The notes beneath the pieces were generated by a model, which saw only the letters and a program-made list of their open reading frames with translations, did not search any database and was not told the origin of the DNA. A stretch of DNA of 64,000 bases, taken from NCBI RefSeq assembly GCF_030009775.1, contig NZ_JASCTH010000021.1, positions 62,001 through 126,000 of the forward strand, written 5' to 3'. This stretch comes from Actinoplanes sandaracinus (lineage in GTDB: Bacteria; Actinomycetota; Actinomycetes; Mycobacteriales; Micromonosporaceae). Shown here one piece after another: positions 55,558 to 63,433 of the stretch. A program made the translations under genes and the position numbers. Position 1 is the stretch's first letter; each line of letters begins with the position of its first letter.

Positions 55558-56040
55558 GTGAAATATCCTTCCAGTCTGCGGGCAGGACGGCGACACGAGA
55601 AATGGTTCTCTGCTTGCCATTTCTGCGGCGCCGCAGCCGACTATGTCAGATTCCGGAAACGCGTGCATCAGTCGCCGCACCTGCTCATCAGGCCATTTCT
55701 ATACTTATGATGGTGATGTCTTATCGCACCGTAATTCCAGCTCATCGCGCTTTTCGCGCCAGAAAACAGGAAGGTCGCAGGCGGCCAGAACCCGGACATT
55801 CTCCTCTAGTTGGCTGGATTGTTACCGGACCGTATTACCTCTCCGAGGTGAAATCCGCTGGATAAACGATGTACCGCTGTCGCAAAAGCGTCAGAACCGT
55901 TCGCTTCATGTACTAGAGGCCAGGCCCGAGGGGCGCCGGTCACTTACCATTGGCATCAACCGGCTCTGGCTCACTTTGATGGACTCGTGACTGGGGAGAG
56001 ATCTTCGCCCGTAACCCGAGGCCCTTGGCCGTCGCGGGGT
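55558..56040. other. Gene-free low-GC stretch
   Basis: Nothing recognisable apart from the promoter region of the secreted-protein gene. Codon-like structure is absent and AT content is clearly higher than in the flanks (for example TATGATGGTGATGTCTTATC near 55705). Consistent with foreign or eroded sequence. Confidence 0.4.
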
Positions 56041-56136
56041 AGCAGGGTGTGAGCGACTACGAAGCGCGGTAGCGCCGGTCAATTGCTCTTACTCGGCCTC
56101 ACGCTGCGTGATGGTCCACCAAGAGTGAGCCAGAGT
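56041..56136. repeat. Dispersed repeat, copy 2 (about 95 bp)
   Basis: Direct copy of 54732-54826. On the minus strand it overlaps the end of the transposase fragment below, and contains TTGACCGGCGCTACCGCGCT, conserved in both copies. Confidence 0.85.
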
Positions 56137-56301
56137 CGGGGCATGTCATGGGCGGATCCGGCTCCGCTACGGTCAGGAAGCACCCCCCTTTGTGGGCCTC
56201 GGCGGCGCGGGTCACCACCAGGAACGCGGCAGCGGCCATGGCCAGGATGATGTGGGTATACCAGGCGTCATAGCGGCGGGGGACGGAGGTCTTCCCGCCG
56301 T
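56099..56301 (-). mobile_element. IS701-like transposase remnant (C-terminal part)
   Basis: Minus strand frame: GGKTSVPRRYDAWYTHIILA then MAAAAFLVVTRAAEAHKGG, matching the R-Y-x-x-W-Y-x-H-x-T-L-A-M-x-A-x-A-x-L block near the C-terminus of IS701-family transposases. The frame then diverges into sequence shared with the dispersed repeat and stops at 56099. Only 65 or so residues remain; the 5' side is cut by the GntR gene. It is a different element, or a rearranged part, from the remnant at 52010-52345, because both are on the minus strand but in the wrong order. Confidence 0.6.
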
Positions 56302-56673
56302 TCAGCTGACCTTCGGAACGCCCCGGGTCAGCGCCGCTTGGACGATGTGGAGGGCCTCGGCGGGGTCGATGCCGAGGCCGGCGATGACGGCGGCGTACTC
56401 GGCGGCGGCGCGGCGGGCCCGTTCGCGGCCCTGCTCGCCGGCTGCGGACACGAACGAGCCGGCCGGGCCGCGGGTCTCGATCAGCCCCGCCTCCTCGAGT
56501 TCCCGGTAGGCCCGGCCGACCGTGTTGACCGCCAAGCCGAGGTCCGCGGCCAGGCGGCGGATGGTCGGCAGCCGGGTGCCCACGGCCAGCGTGCGCTCCT
56601 GGATCTGCCCGGCGAGCTGGGCGCGGAGCTGCTCGAAGGGTGGGACGGGCGAGGCCGAGTCAATGACGATCAT
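56302..56673 (-). CDS. GntR-family regulator (YtrA type)
   Basis: 123 residues. PVPPFEQLRAQLAGQIQERT, LAVGTRLPTIRRLAADLGLA, VNTVGRAYRELEEAGLIETR and GPAGSFV form the winged helix-turn-helix. The short C-terminal part (about 45 residues, helical) lacks a ligand domain, which is the YtrA subfamily. Such regulators usually repress the operon they belong to. The upstream membrane-protein gene ends 5 bases before the ATG at 56673, and a perfect palindrome lies in front of that gene, a probable operator for this protein. Confidence 0.88.
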   Translation of the reverse strand: MIVIDSASPVPPFEQLRAQLAGQIQERTLAVGTRLPTIRRLAADLGLAVNTVGRAYRELEEAGLIETRGPAGSFVSAAGEQGRERARRAAAEYAAVIAGLGIDPAEALHIVQAALTRGVPKVS

Positions 56674-56678
56674 GCGGC

Positions 56679-57488
56679 TCACCGGGCGCTGGAGCCGTGC
56701 TGGGCCGCCAGGGCGCTCCGCCCGTCCCAGGCTGTGATCAGGAGGAGTGCGATGACACTCAGGATCATGAAGGCGAGCCAGCCCGTGTTCCACGGATCGA
56801 GCCCGGCGTCGAATACCGACACGACCGGCAGCGACCACACCACGGTCGGTAGGCCCACCTCGCGGGCGTCCTCGACGCGCATGAGGAAATCGGCCTTCAG
56901 CGAACCCTCGTCGTCGGCCACCACCGGGTGGGTGAGCACATGGCGTAGTTGGACGGCCGTGCCGACCGCGACCCCGCACAGCCCGATGAGCAGGATGACC
57001 GCCGCGTACCTCGCGGTGCCGTCGCGCATGGTCAGGGCCGCGATCGCCAGCACTGCCGCGCCCGCGTAGGTGACCGCCAGCAACGCGGCCCGCGGCACGC
57101 CCAGCACGGTTCGCCAGCCGGGCCGGACGGAGTGGGTCGCCCGTCGCGGCAACTCCGCGCCGGCCTGCTGATCGACCCGCCGCACCCACCGGTCCAGCAG
57201 CGACAGGCCCGACACCAACCCGGCCACCAGCGCCGTCAGCACCACCAGTGCCCAGAGCCGGTGCGTCCCGAACCCGTCATCCGCGGGACGGATCGGCAAG
57301 GCGGAGACGTAGACCAGGGCAGTTGCGCAGAGGAACGCGGCCGGCAGGACGGCGGCGGCCACCCGTGCACGTCGCCGGACCGTCAGGCGCGCCGCCAGCA
57401 TCGGTGTCGGTGTGACGTCGGCCAGGCCGCGCGCGGCCAACCACAGACGGGCTATCTCGAGCTCCGTCGGACGCACCTTCCTCGGCAT
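56679..57488 (-). CDS. Membrane protein, first gene of GntR operon
   Basis: 269 residues, five to six hydrophobic helices (VAAAVLPAAFLCATALVYVS, LWALVVLTALVAGLVSGLSL, LLAVTYAGAAVLAIAAL, YAAVILLIGLCGVAVGTAVQ, AFMILSVIALLLITAWDGRS). The N-terminus TELEIARLWLAARG is cytoplasmic and charged. Members of YtrA operons often encode ABC or DUF1648-like membrane partners; I recognise no specific family here. GGGGAGG lies 5 bases before the ATG at 57488. Cotranscribed with the GntR gene that follows. Confidence 0.75.
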   Translation of the reverse strand: MPRKVRPTELEIARLWLAARGLADVTPTPMLAARLTVRRRARVAAAVLPAAFLCATALVYVSALPIRPADDGFGTHRLWALVVLTALVAGLVSGLSLLDRWVRRVDQQAGAELPRRATHSVRPGWRTVLGVPRAALLAVTYAGAAVLAIAALTMRDGTARYAAVILLIGLCGVAVGTAVQLRHVLTHPVVADDEGSLKADFLMRVEDAREVGLPTVVWSLPVVSVFDAGLDPWNTGWLAFMILSVIALLLITAWDGRSALAAQHGSSAR

Positions 57489-57502
57489 GGCGGCCTCCCC
57501 AG

Positions 57503-57550
57503 CTTGTCGCAAGTCTTGTCTCAACAGACTGCGACAAGACTTGCGACAAG
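57503..57550. promoter_or_regulatory. Perfect 18-bp inverted repeat, likely GntR operator
   Basis: CTTGTCGCAAGTCTTGTC (57503-57520) and its exact reverse complement (57533-57550) flank a 12-base spacer. It starts 15 bases upstream of the ATG of the membrane-protein gene and overlaps its ribosome-site region. Each arm has two TTGTC cores, so the site holds four half-sites. Dimeric GntR binding at such a site would block transcription; a hairpin in the mRNA would also be possible. Confidence 0.75.
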
Positions 57551-57814
57551 TCAATGGTGGTCCCGGGCGAAGTGCTCGCCCGCCGGAACGCCAACCGTGC
57601 GATGGAACGCGGCTCGGCGTCCCGGAGCCGGCCCGGCCCGCGGCCGCGGCGACCGGCTGGCCGGCGGGCGGCACGGGCATCGCCGCACGCAGCTGGCCGC
57701 GGGTGCGTCAGTGGCTGAACGAAAGGCCGGTCTCGGCCCGGCAATACCCGGCGCTGCGTACGCGCGCTCGCGCCGACCTCCGCTCCTCGTTGCGTGAGCG
57801 GCGATGATGAGTCG
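57551..57814. other. Intergenic, nothing else seen
   Basis: Between the operator palindrome and the small lipoprotein gene. Arg/Pro-rich open frames here are judged non-coding. Confidence 0.4.
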
Positions 57815-58096
57815 ATGAAGCGTGCCCTGCTCGTGGTGGCCCTGACCGCCCTGCTGTCCAGCTGCACGTTCTCCGGACAGGGCGGAGTCGTGACGGGACA
57901 GCCACTGCCGTCGGGGTCCACGCCCGCTGACGCGTGCGCCCCGCAGCTCCTGGCCGCGATGGTGGGTAAGCCGGTGACCGCCGCGATCGCCGCCAACCCC
58001 GGCTTGTCCGGGATGCTGGCCGGGCTCGATCGGGCCGGCCTGCGCGCGCTCGACGACGTGCCCGCGTACCCCGGTCAGGTTAAGGCCGTGTCGTGA
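57815..58096 (+). CDS. Small lipoprotein
   Basis: 93 residues. KRALLVVALTALLSSCTFSG ends in lipobox L-S-S-C, so Cys16 or so is lipidated. The mature part resembles the peptidase-inhibitor I78-like type: ADACAPQLLAAMVGKPVTAA IAA (a C-x-P...L-x-G-K motif), then AYPGQVKAVS. I78 members usually have a V-x-x-D-Y...N tail that is absent, and the end looks short, so the protein may be truncated. Weak ribosome site before ATG 57815. Confidence 0.55.
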   Translation: MKRALLVVALTALLSSCTFSGQGGVVTGQPLPSGSTPADACAPQLLAAMVGKPVTAAIAANPGLSGMLAGLDRAGLRALDDVPAYPGQVKAVS

Positions 58097-58148
58097 CCAG
58101 GTCGAGAGGGCCGCGCAAAGCTCACTTGGTCATGGCAAGGACACGGCC
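58084..58148. terminator. Bidirectional terminator-like inverted repeat
   Basis: GGCCGTGTC (58084-58092) pairs with GACACGGCC (58140-58148); inside, TGACCA pairs with TGGTCA (58094-58099, 58127-58132). It spans the 3' ends of two convergent genes. Confidence 0.5.
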
Positions 58149-58306
58149 ACTGCCGCCAGGACGAGAGCGGCCATGAGCAGGCACAACCTGATGCCTACGG
58201 CGGTCAGGCGACGGTTGAGCGCAGGGTCGCGGGCCATCGGCTGCTGCAGCCCGATCCAGGCTGTGCCGCCGAGCAAGGCCATGGCTGCCATCACCAGAAG
58301 GATCAT
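58130..58306 (-). CDS. Small two-helix membrane protein
   Basis: 58 residues: ILLVMAAMALLGGTAWIGLQ, a polar loop with RDPALNRR, and a second helix GIRLCLLMAALVLAAVAVSL. ATG 58306 is the start that begins the first helix; a longer frame upstream overlaps insertion-sequence debris. No family recognised. Coding supported mainly by the hydrophobic pattern. Confidence 0.45.
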   Translation of the reverse strand: MILLVMAAMALLGGTAWIGLQQPMARDPALNRRLTAVGIRLCLLMAALVLAAVAVSLP

Positions 58307-58423
58307 GGGAAACCTACTCAAACGGATGCTGTTGAGCCCACTTTCCGCCGGGGCGCGGGACATGTCTGGGCCGCGCAGCTGAACAGTCGGCGAACGGTGC
58401 TCGCTCGGCCCCGAAACTATGAA

Positions 58424-58640
58424 TGCCGAAGATCGCTGCACGCCGTGGCGCTGCTGGTGGTCGGCGACGAACTCCGAAACGGTTCACCAGCGCGTCTCCC
58501 GGCGAAACACCGGGCCGCTTTCCGCAGGGTGTCGCGTTCGTCCTCCAGGTCACGGGCCCGGCGACGGAGCGTGGCTCCTGACCTATCAGGATCACCAAGA
58601 TCCCCGGTTCGAATGTCGAAGATCAGGAGATAACGCCCCG
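58424..58640 (-). mobile_element. IS3-family insertion remnant (end of orfA, start of orfB)
   Basis: Minus strand: LRRRARDLEDERDTLRKAAR CFAG is the leucine-zipper tail of IS3-family OrfA (L-E-x-E-R-x-x-L-x-K-A-x-x-x-F-A). In neighbouring frames come RETRW and a stop, then a piece reading VSEFVADHQQRHGVQR, the start of OrfB. The order and overlap are those of IS3 elements, but only about 70 codons remain and no terminal repeats are seen. Confidence 0.65.
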
Positions 58641-58663
58641 GGGCCGCCGCACCACCGTGTGGT

Positions 58664-58993
58664 TCAGCAGCCGCCACCTCCGCCGCAGCCGCAGGTGGCG
58701 CCTCCGGCCGCGGCGGCACGCCGGGTGTTACGGCGGCGGTGCAGCCACCACATGCCCAACGCGAGCACGGTCAGACCGGTGGCGACCGCGAGCAGCGTCT
58801 GCTCCAGGACCGCCGCGCCCGCGCCGGTGAGCACACCTGCGGCGATGAGCAGCGGAATCGCGCAGCACGCGGCGCAGGCCAGGGCGGCGAGGCCACCGGT
58901 GACCTTGCTGCGGGTCGGTGGGGTGTTGTCGACCGTCGGCGGTGTGTGCTGGTGCGGGGCGCGCGTGAGGGGCGGCTGACCGGGCATGCTCAT
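58664..58993 (-). CDS. MerT-like cysteine-rich membrane protein
   Basis: 109 residues. TGGLAALACAACCAIPLLIA AGVLTGAGAA is a membrane helix with a Cys-Cys pair and Pro, as in MerT-type mercury carriers; a second helix follows (QTLLAVATGLTVLALGMWWL). The C-terminus is CGCGGGGGC, a metal-binding tail. It could take up or bind a thiophilic metal such as mercury. The ATG at 58993 overlaps the MerR stop. Last gene of a four-gene operon. Confidence 0.7.
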   Translation of the reverse strand: MSMPGQPPLTRAPHQHTPPTVDNTPPTRSKVTGGLAALACAACCAIPLLIAAGVLTGAGAAVLEQTLLAVATGLTVLALGMWWLHRRRNTRRAAAAGGATCGCGGGGGC

Positions 58994-59430
58994 GTGGGTT
59001 CTCCGTCGGGGCGGCCGATGGTGAGGAACGGGATGGGACAATCAGCGCAGGTGCAGTTGGTGAGGCTGTCGCAGCGGGCGTCGACAACCTCGGTGAGCGC
59101 ACCGCGGATGGTGGTGAGGTCGGCGATCCGCTGATCGATTTCGGCGATCTTCTCGACCGCACGCTGCCGCAGATCCGGTGCCGGGTGGCGGCGGCGGCCG
59201 GTGTCGAGGAGTTCGGCGACCTCATCGAGGGTGAACCCGAGCCGTTGCGCGGCCTTGATGACGTTCAGCAGCGCGACAGTGTCAGGTGGATAGAGCCGGT
59301 GTCCGCCGTTGCTGCGGGCCGGCTCGGTCAGCAGGCCCCGGCGTTCGTAGTAACGCAGGGTTTGGACGTTGACGCCGGCCTGTTCGGCGACCTCACCGGT
59401 GCGCAGCCCGCCCCGGTCCGGGGAGATCAT
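58990..59430 (-). CDS. MerR-family heavy-metal-responsive regulator
   Basis: 146 residues. The N-terminal MerR helix-turn-helix is TGEVAEQAGVNVQTLRYYER RGLLTEPARSNGGHRLY; a long dimerisation helix follows (QRAVEKIAEIDQRIADLTTI). The metal site is at the C-terminus, ARCDSLTNCTCADCPIPF, with four cysteines, like the Hg(II) and related regulators. It would activate its operon when bound to metal. It lies between the rhodanese and MerT-like genes, overlapping both by 3-4 bases. Confidence 0.9.
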   Translation of the reverse strand: MISPDRGGLRTGEVAEQAGVNVQTLRYYERRGLLTEPARSNGGHRLYPPDTVALLNVIKAAQRLGFTLDEVAELLDTGRRRHPAPDLRQRAVEKIAEIDQRIADLTTIRGALTEVVDARCDSLTNCTCADCPIPFLTIGRPDGEPT

Positions 59431-59861
59431 CACGCCACCGTCGGCGTCGCGCGGGCACCCGCAGACAGGAGTCCTGCCTCGGACCAGTCGGTCTTGCCGC
59501 CGTTGTGGAGGCGCACGTCGGCACAGCCCAGCCGGATGAACCCGGCGGCGGCGACCGTGGACCGGCCGCATGACGGGCCGGCACAGCAGGTGACCACGGT
59601 CCCGGCCCGCTCCGGGGCGAGCCGAGCGGCGCGGTCGGCCGACAATTCGCCCGGCAGGTTCGCCGCTCCCGGGAGGTGCTCGGCGTCGTGGTGCGGCACC
59701 GGCGACGCCTCTACGAGGGTGACGGCGCCGGCGTCGAGCAGTGCGCCCAGGTCGTCACGGTCGATCTGCCGCACGGCGGTCTCGGCGTAGTGCCGTAGCC
59801 GCTCGGCGGGCACGTCGGCGCGGGCTGCGAGTTCTGCCAGATCCAGCAATGCGGTGGTCAT
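59430..59861 (-). CDS. Rhodanese-domain protein with MerR-like N-terminus
   Basis: 143 residues. Residues 50-143 are a rhodanese domain (AVTLVEASPVPHHDAEHLPG AANLP; active-site loop VVTCCAGPSCGRSTVAA with a catalytic Cys in the C-x-x-G-x-S-C-G-R-S pattern). Residues 1-40 (LLDLAELAARADVPAERLRH YAETAV) look like a shortened MerR-type recognition helix pair. It may transfer sulfur or reduce a metal/metalloid oxyanion. Overlaps the genes on both sides by 4 bases. Confidence 0.75.
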   Translation of the reverse strand: MTTALLDLAELAARADVPAERLRHYAETAVRQIDRDDLGALLDAGAVTLVEASPVPHHDAEHLPGAANLPGELSADRAARLAPERAGTVVTCCAGPSCGRSTVAAAGFIRLGCADVRLHNGGKTDWSEAGLLSAGARATPTVA

Positions 59862-60205
59862 GATGTCCCCCGGGCCGACACCGTGCCGGCCCGCTCGCTG
59901 AGGGACGCGAGCACGTCGGCGTATTTGCCGGGAACCTCGACGTCAAGGGTCAGTGCCGTACCGTCGTCGGCGGGCTCACCGGTCACGGCGAAGGTGAGGA
60001 ACGAGCAGCACGCGGTTTCCCGCGCGGTCAGGTCACGGACCGTGGCCTCCAGCCCGGCCGGGCCGGTCAGCCATAGCCGGACGTGGGTAGCGGTGATCGG
60101 CTCGACCCGGCGGACCGCCGTGGCGAACAGGTCATCGAACTCGGCCAGCCGCAACGGCCTCTCCGCCGTGGGCAACGTGCACGCATCGGGGACAACGATC
60201 GACAT
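59858..60205 (-). CDS. Unknown protein with a Cys-Cys pair, first gene of metal operon
   Basis: 115 residues. LEATVRDLTARETACCSFLT F followed by a beta-hairpin region (DDGTALTLDVEVPGKYADVL) is a pattern seen beside MerR genes in actinobacteria, with the E-x-x-C-C-x-F core. The vicinal cysteines could bind soft metals. Hydrophilic, no signal. GAGGAG lies 6 bases before the ATG at 60205. The whole operon (this gene, rhodanese, MerR, MerT-like) is translationally coupled. Confidence 0.65.
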   Translation of the reverse strand: MSIVVPDACTLPTAERPLRLAEFDDLFATAVRRVEPITATHVRLWLTGPAGLEATVRDLTARETACCSFLTFAVTGEPADDGTALTLDVEVPGKYADVLASLSERAGTVSARGTS

Positions 60206-60432
60206 CCCGGGCTCCTCGTTCAGCGGTTCCAGCGCCGCACCGGCGCCGTCCCCTCGACGGTAAGCCTGTACCTGGGTACCGGATGCAACCTCCGATCTCA
60301 GCACATCAAGTCCAGCGCCGGGCGCAACGAAGGTCCCGGACCCGGGCTTTCGTAGACGGCCGGGGGACCTGGTCGAGGCAGAACCGGGGCGGCGTGTCGC
60401 CGAGGCCGGCGACGACTGACGACATCAGCGCG

Positions 60433-61020
60433 TCAGGGTTCAGGGCAGCCGCGCGGCTCTCCACCGTCGCCCCCGCCGCGGGCGGTCCGGGCCGCCGGCT
60501 TGGCGACGGCCGGCGGAACGCGCCGCCAGCCACCGCCGAACAGGAACAGCACGGGGAGGAAGAGCACGTTGCAGAGCGTCGCGATGAGCAGCCACCGGCT
60601 CCATCCCGTGCCACCGGCCGCGACGACCGGCGACACGACCAGCACCACCACGATCATGAGCCGGACGGAGAGACCGAACGCTCCCCACGCCGTGGCCTGA
60701 AGATCCGGCCGCAGATCCTCCATGTCCTCGGAGAAGAGCGCCATCCAGGGCGCATATGTGGCCGCGCTCGCGACGCCGAGCAGTGCGTTGACCCCGATCA
60801 ACTGAGCGAGGCTCGCCCGGCCGTTGTCCGACTCCGAGGTGATGACGCGCGCCCGCAACGCGGGCGACAGGTCCGCGATGAAGAATATGATCACGATGCG
60901 GAGCACCAGCCTGATGGTGCCCATGATGATGACCTGCGACTGCCAGTTGCCGAAGACGGGCAGCGTCACGCCGACGATGCCGGCGGCCAGGAAGTTCGCA
61001 CCGATCGGTCCCCACGTACG
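60433..61020 (-). pseudogene. C-terminal half of an MFS permease
   Basis: About 195 residues and five to six helices (IGANFLAAGIVGVTLPVFGN, QVIIMGTIRLVLRIVIIFFI, QLIGVNALLGVASAATYAPW MALFSE, LSVRLMIVVVLVVSPVVAAG, WLLIATLCNVLFLPVLFLFG). This is the second half of a twelve-helix transporter. The six N-terminal helices and any start are missing; upstream sequence is the 3' end of the monooxygenase gene. A truncated remnant. Confidence 0.6.
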
Positions 61021-61055
61021 GTCGCATGAGGACACCTTCCCGCAGCGTCGGTTGG

Positions 61056-62546
61056 TTACGCCGGCTGCCGGGCGGCCTCCTGGCTCGCCGGCCGGCGGGA
61101 GAACCGCATGGCGCCGTCCTCGATCCGGCCGTGCCGGAGCTTCAGCAGGTCGTGCGCGTAGCTCATGCCCATATGCCACGGGGCCCGCGAGCCGGACTTG
61201 GGGAACTCGTCGATGGAGCGCAGCACGTAGCCGGCCTGGAAGTCGAGCAGTGGCCGCTCGGTGACGGCCGGATCGTCGTTGATCGGCACGCACTGGTCGT
61301 AGCCGTGCGCGTCGAGATACCGCAGCAGCCGGACGACGTACTCGCTGACGAGGTCGGCCTTCAGGGTCCAGGACGCGTTCGTGTAACCGACGGTGAAGGC
61401 GAAGTTCGGTACGCCGCTGAGCATCATGCCCCGGTAGGCCATGGTCTCCGGAAGCGTGACCGCGCGGCCGTCGACGGCGAGCCGGAGGCCACCGAGGGCC
61501 AGCAACCGCAGCCCGGTGGCGGTGACGACGACGTCCGCCTCGAGTTCGGCGCCGGACTCCAGGCGCAGTCCCGCCTCGGTGAACTCGGCGATGCGGTCGG
61601 TCACCACGGATGCCCGTCCTCGCGTGATCGCGGCGAACAGGTCACCGTCGGGCACGAAGCACAGCCGCTGGTCCCACGGTTGGTAGCGGGGCTTGAAGTG
61701 CGTGTCGACCTGGTAGCCGGGCGGGAGCTGACGGATCGCCGCCTTCCGCAGCAACGACCTCATGACGTGTGGACGGCGCCGGCTCAGCTGGTAGATCAGC
61801 GTGGACATCGCGACGTTCTTCCATCGCACGATCGCATAGGCGCGGCCTGCGCCGAGCACCCGCCGCAGCCGGTTCGCGATCGGGTCCTCGGCGGGCAACG
61901 ACAGGATGTAGGTGGGCGAGCGCTGCAGCATCGTCACGTGTGCGGCCCGATCGGCCATGGCCGGCACGAGCGTCACGGCGGTCGCGCCGCTACCGATCAC
62001 GACGACCTTCTTGCCGGTGTAGTCGAGGTTCTCCGGCCAGTGCTGCGGGTGGATGACGGTGCCGCCGAACCGCTCGATACCGGGCAGGTCCGGCGCGTAG
62101 CCGCCGTCGTAGCGGTAGTAGCCGCTGCAGACGTACAGAAAATTGGTGGTCAGCCGGACCGTCTCGCCGTCATGGACAGCCTCGACCGTCCAGCGGGCGT
62201 CCGGCGTGGACCAGTCCGCACGTACCACCCGATGCCCGAAGCGGACGCGCCGGTCGATGCCCGCCTCGGCGGCGGTGTCGCGGATGTAGCGCAGGATGGC
62301 CGGCCCGTCGGCGATGGCCTTGGCCTGGGTCCACGGCCGGAACCGGTAGCCGAGGGTGTGCATGTCGGAGTCGGACCGCACGCCGGGGTATCGGAACAGG
62401 TCCCACGTTCCGCCGATCGCTTCGCGGGCCTCGAGGATGGCGTAGGTCCGGCCGGGAAAGGCGGATTGGAGGTGGTGTGCCGCCCCGACGCCGGACAGGC
62501 CGGCACCGATGATCAGCACATCGAGATGCTCGGTCGTCGCCGTCAC
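61056..62546 (-). CDS. Baeyer-Villiger-type flavin monooxygenase
   Basis: 496 residues. FAD site GAGLSGVGAAHHL near the N-terminus; family blocks GGTWDLFRYPGVRSDSDMHT; the Baeyer-Villiger fingerprint FGGTVIHPQHWPE (F-x-G-x-x-x-H-x-x-x-W-P); NADPH site IGSGATAVT; and VTATGL near the C-terminus. It uses NADPH and O2 to insert oxygen into ketones or to oxidise heteroatoms. AAGGAG lies 7 bases before GTG 62546, which overlaps the SDR stop. Part of an operon with a P450 and an SDR, similar in content to the mymA-type lipid-modifying operons of mycobacteria. Confidence 0.92.
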   Translation of the reverse strand: MTATTEHLDVLIIGAGLSGVGAAHHLQSAFPGRTYAILEAREAIGGTWDLFRYPGVRSDSDMHTLGYRFRPWTQAKAIADGPAILRYIRDTAAEAGIDRRVRFGHRVVRADWSTPDARWTVEAVHDGETVRLTTNFLYVCSGYYRYDGGYAPDLPGIERFGGTVIHPQHWPENLDYTGKKVVVIGSGATAVTLVPAMADRAAHVTMLQRSPTYILSLPAEDPIANRLRRVLGAGRAYAIVRWKNVAMSTLIYQLSRRRPHVMRSLLRKAAIRQLPPGYQVDTHFKPRYQPWDQRLCFVPDGDLFAAITRGRASVVTDRIAEFTEAGLRLESGAELEADVVVTATGLRLLALGGLRLAVDGRAVTLPETMAYRGMMLSGVPNFAFTVGYTNASWTLKADLVSEYVVRLLRYLDAHGYDQCVPINDDPAVTERPLLDFQAGYVLRSIDEFPKSGSRAPWHMGMSYAHDLLKLRHGRIEDGAMRFSRRPASQEAARQPA

Positions 62547-63433
62547 GCGGACTCCTTCCGCCGGGCACGCAGCCCGGCCCGCAGGCGCGAGATCACGGCG
62601 TAGTAATGGGTGGGGGCGATCCGGGCGAGCGCGTCGAACAGGTAGGCGTCCGGTCCGACCAGAATCCGTGCCCTGCCCCGTTCGACGCCGTGCTGGATGA
62701 TCGCCGCCGCCTTGTCGGGCGAGGTGAGGGTCACGGCCTCGAACTGTGCCGCCATCTGCTCCTTCGTCCGTCCGAGGCCCTCGGGGTCGGTACGGACGCG
62801 TGCGTTGCGGGCGATGTTCGTGGTGATGCCGCCCGGGTGCACCGTGACCGCCCGCACTCCGGTGCCCCGCAGTTCCTGACGCAGGGCGTCGGTGAACCCG
62901 CGGATGGCGAACTTGGCGGCACAGTAGGCGCTCTGGTAAGGCATGCCGAGCAGTCCGAACACGCTTGAGGTGTTCACGATGACGCCGTCGTCCTGCTCGA
63001 CGAGGATCGGCAGGAACGCCCGGGTCCCGTGCACGACACCCCAGAAATTGATCTGGAACAGCCAGTCGTCGTCCTCCGGCACGGCGCCCGCGACGGTCGA
63101 TGTCACGGCGACGCCGGCGTTGTTGAACACCGCCGCCAGCGGCGCCGGGAGCCAGTCGCGCACCTCGTCGGCGAACCGCAGCTGATCGGCCGCGTCGCGG
63201 ACGTCCATGACGCGGCTGAGCACCGGACCGGGCAGCGCCGCCGCGGTCGCCTTCAGCCCCGCCTCGTCCACATCGGCGATGGCGACGGGCGACCCCAGCC
63301 CGGACAGCCGCCGGGCCAGGCTGCGCCCGATGCCGGAGGCGGCGCCGGTGATCATCACGGGACGGCCGGCGATCCGGCGAGATCGTCGAGCCCTCGGCGC
63401 TCTCGCCGGCACGGACCCGCCGCGCCCGGTCAC
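62543..63433 (-). CDS. Short-chain dehydrogenase/reductase
   Basis: 296 residues. Nucleotide site TGAASGIGRSLARRL; N-N-A-G in VFNNAGVAVTS; Ser in VNTSSVFGLLGM; catalytic Tyr and Lys in YQSAYCAAKFAIRG. An N-terminal extension of about 30 Arg/Pro residues precedes the fold. The GTG at 63433 overlaps the P450 stop as GTGA, and the stop overlaps the monooxygenase start the same way. It probably oxidises an alcohol made by the P450 into the ketone used by the Baeyer-Villiger enzyme (inference). Confidence 0.92.
   Translation of the reverse strand: MTGRGGSVPARAPRARRSRRIAGRPVMITGAASGIGRSLARRLSGLGSPVAIADVDEAGLKATAAALPGPVLSRVMDVRDAADQLRFADEVRDWLPAPLAAVFNNAGVAVTSTVAGAVPEDDDWLFQINFWGVVHGTRAFLPILVEQDDGVIVNTSSVFGLLGMPYQSAYCAAKFAIRGFTDALRQELRGTGVRAVTVHPGGITTNIARNARVRTDPEGLGRTKEQMAAQFEAVTLTSPDKAAAIIQHGVERGRARILVGPDAYLFDALARIAPTHYYAVISRLRAGLRARRKESA

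Noticed and set aside
57412..57807. 131-codon plus-strand open frame covering the GntR operator
   Set aside because: Arg/Ser-rich product; the palindrome would lie in its middle and no start signal is present.
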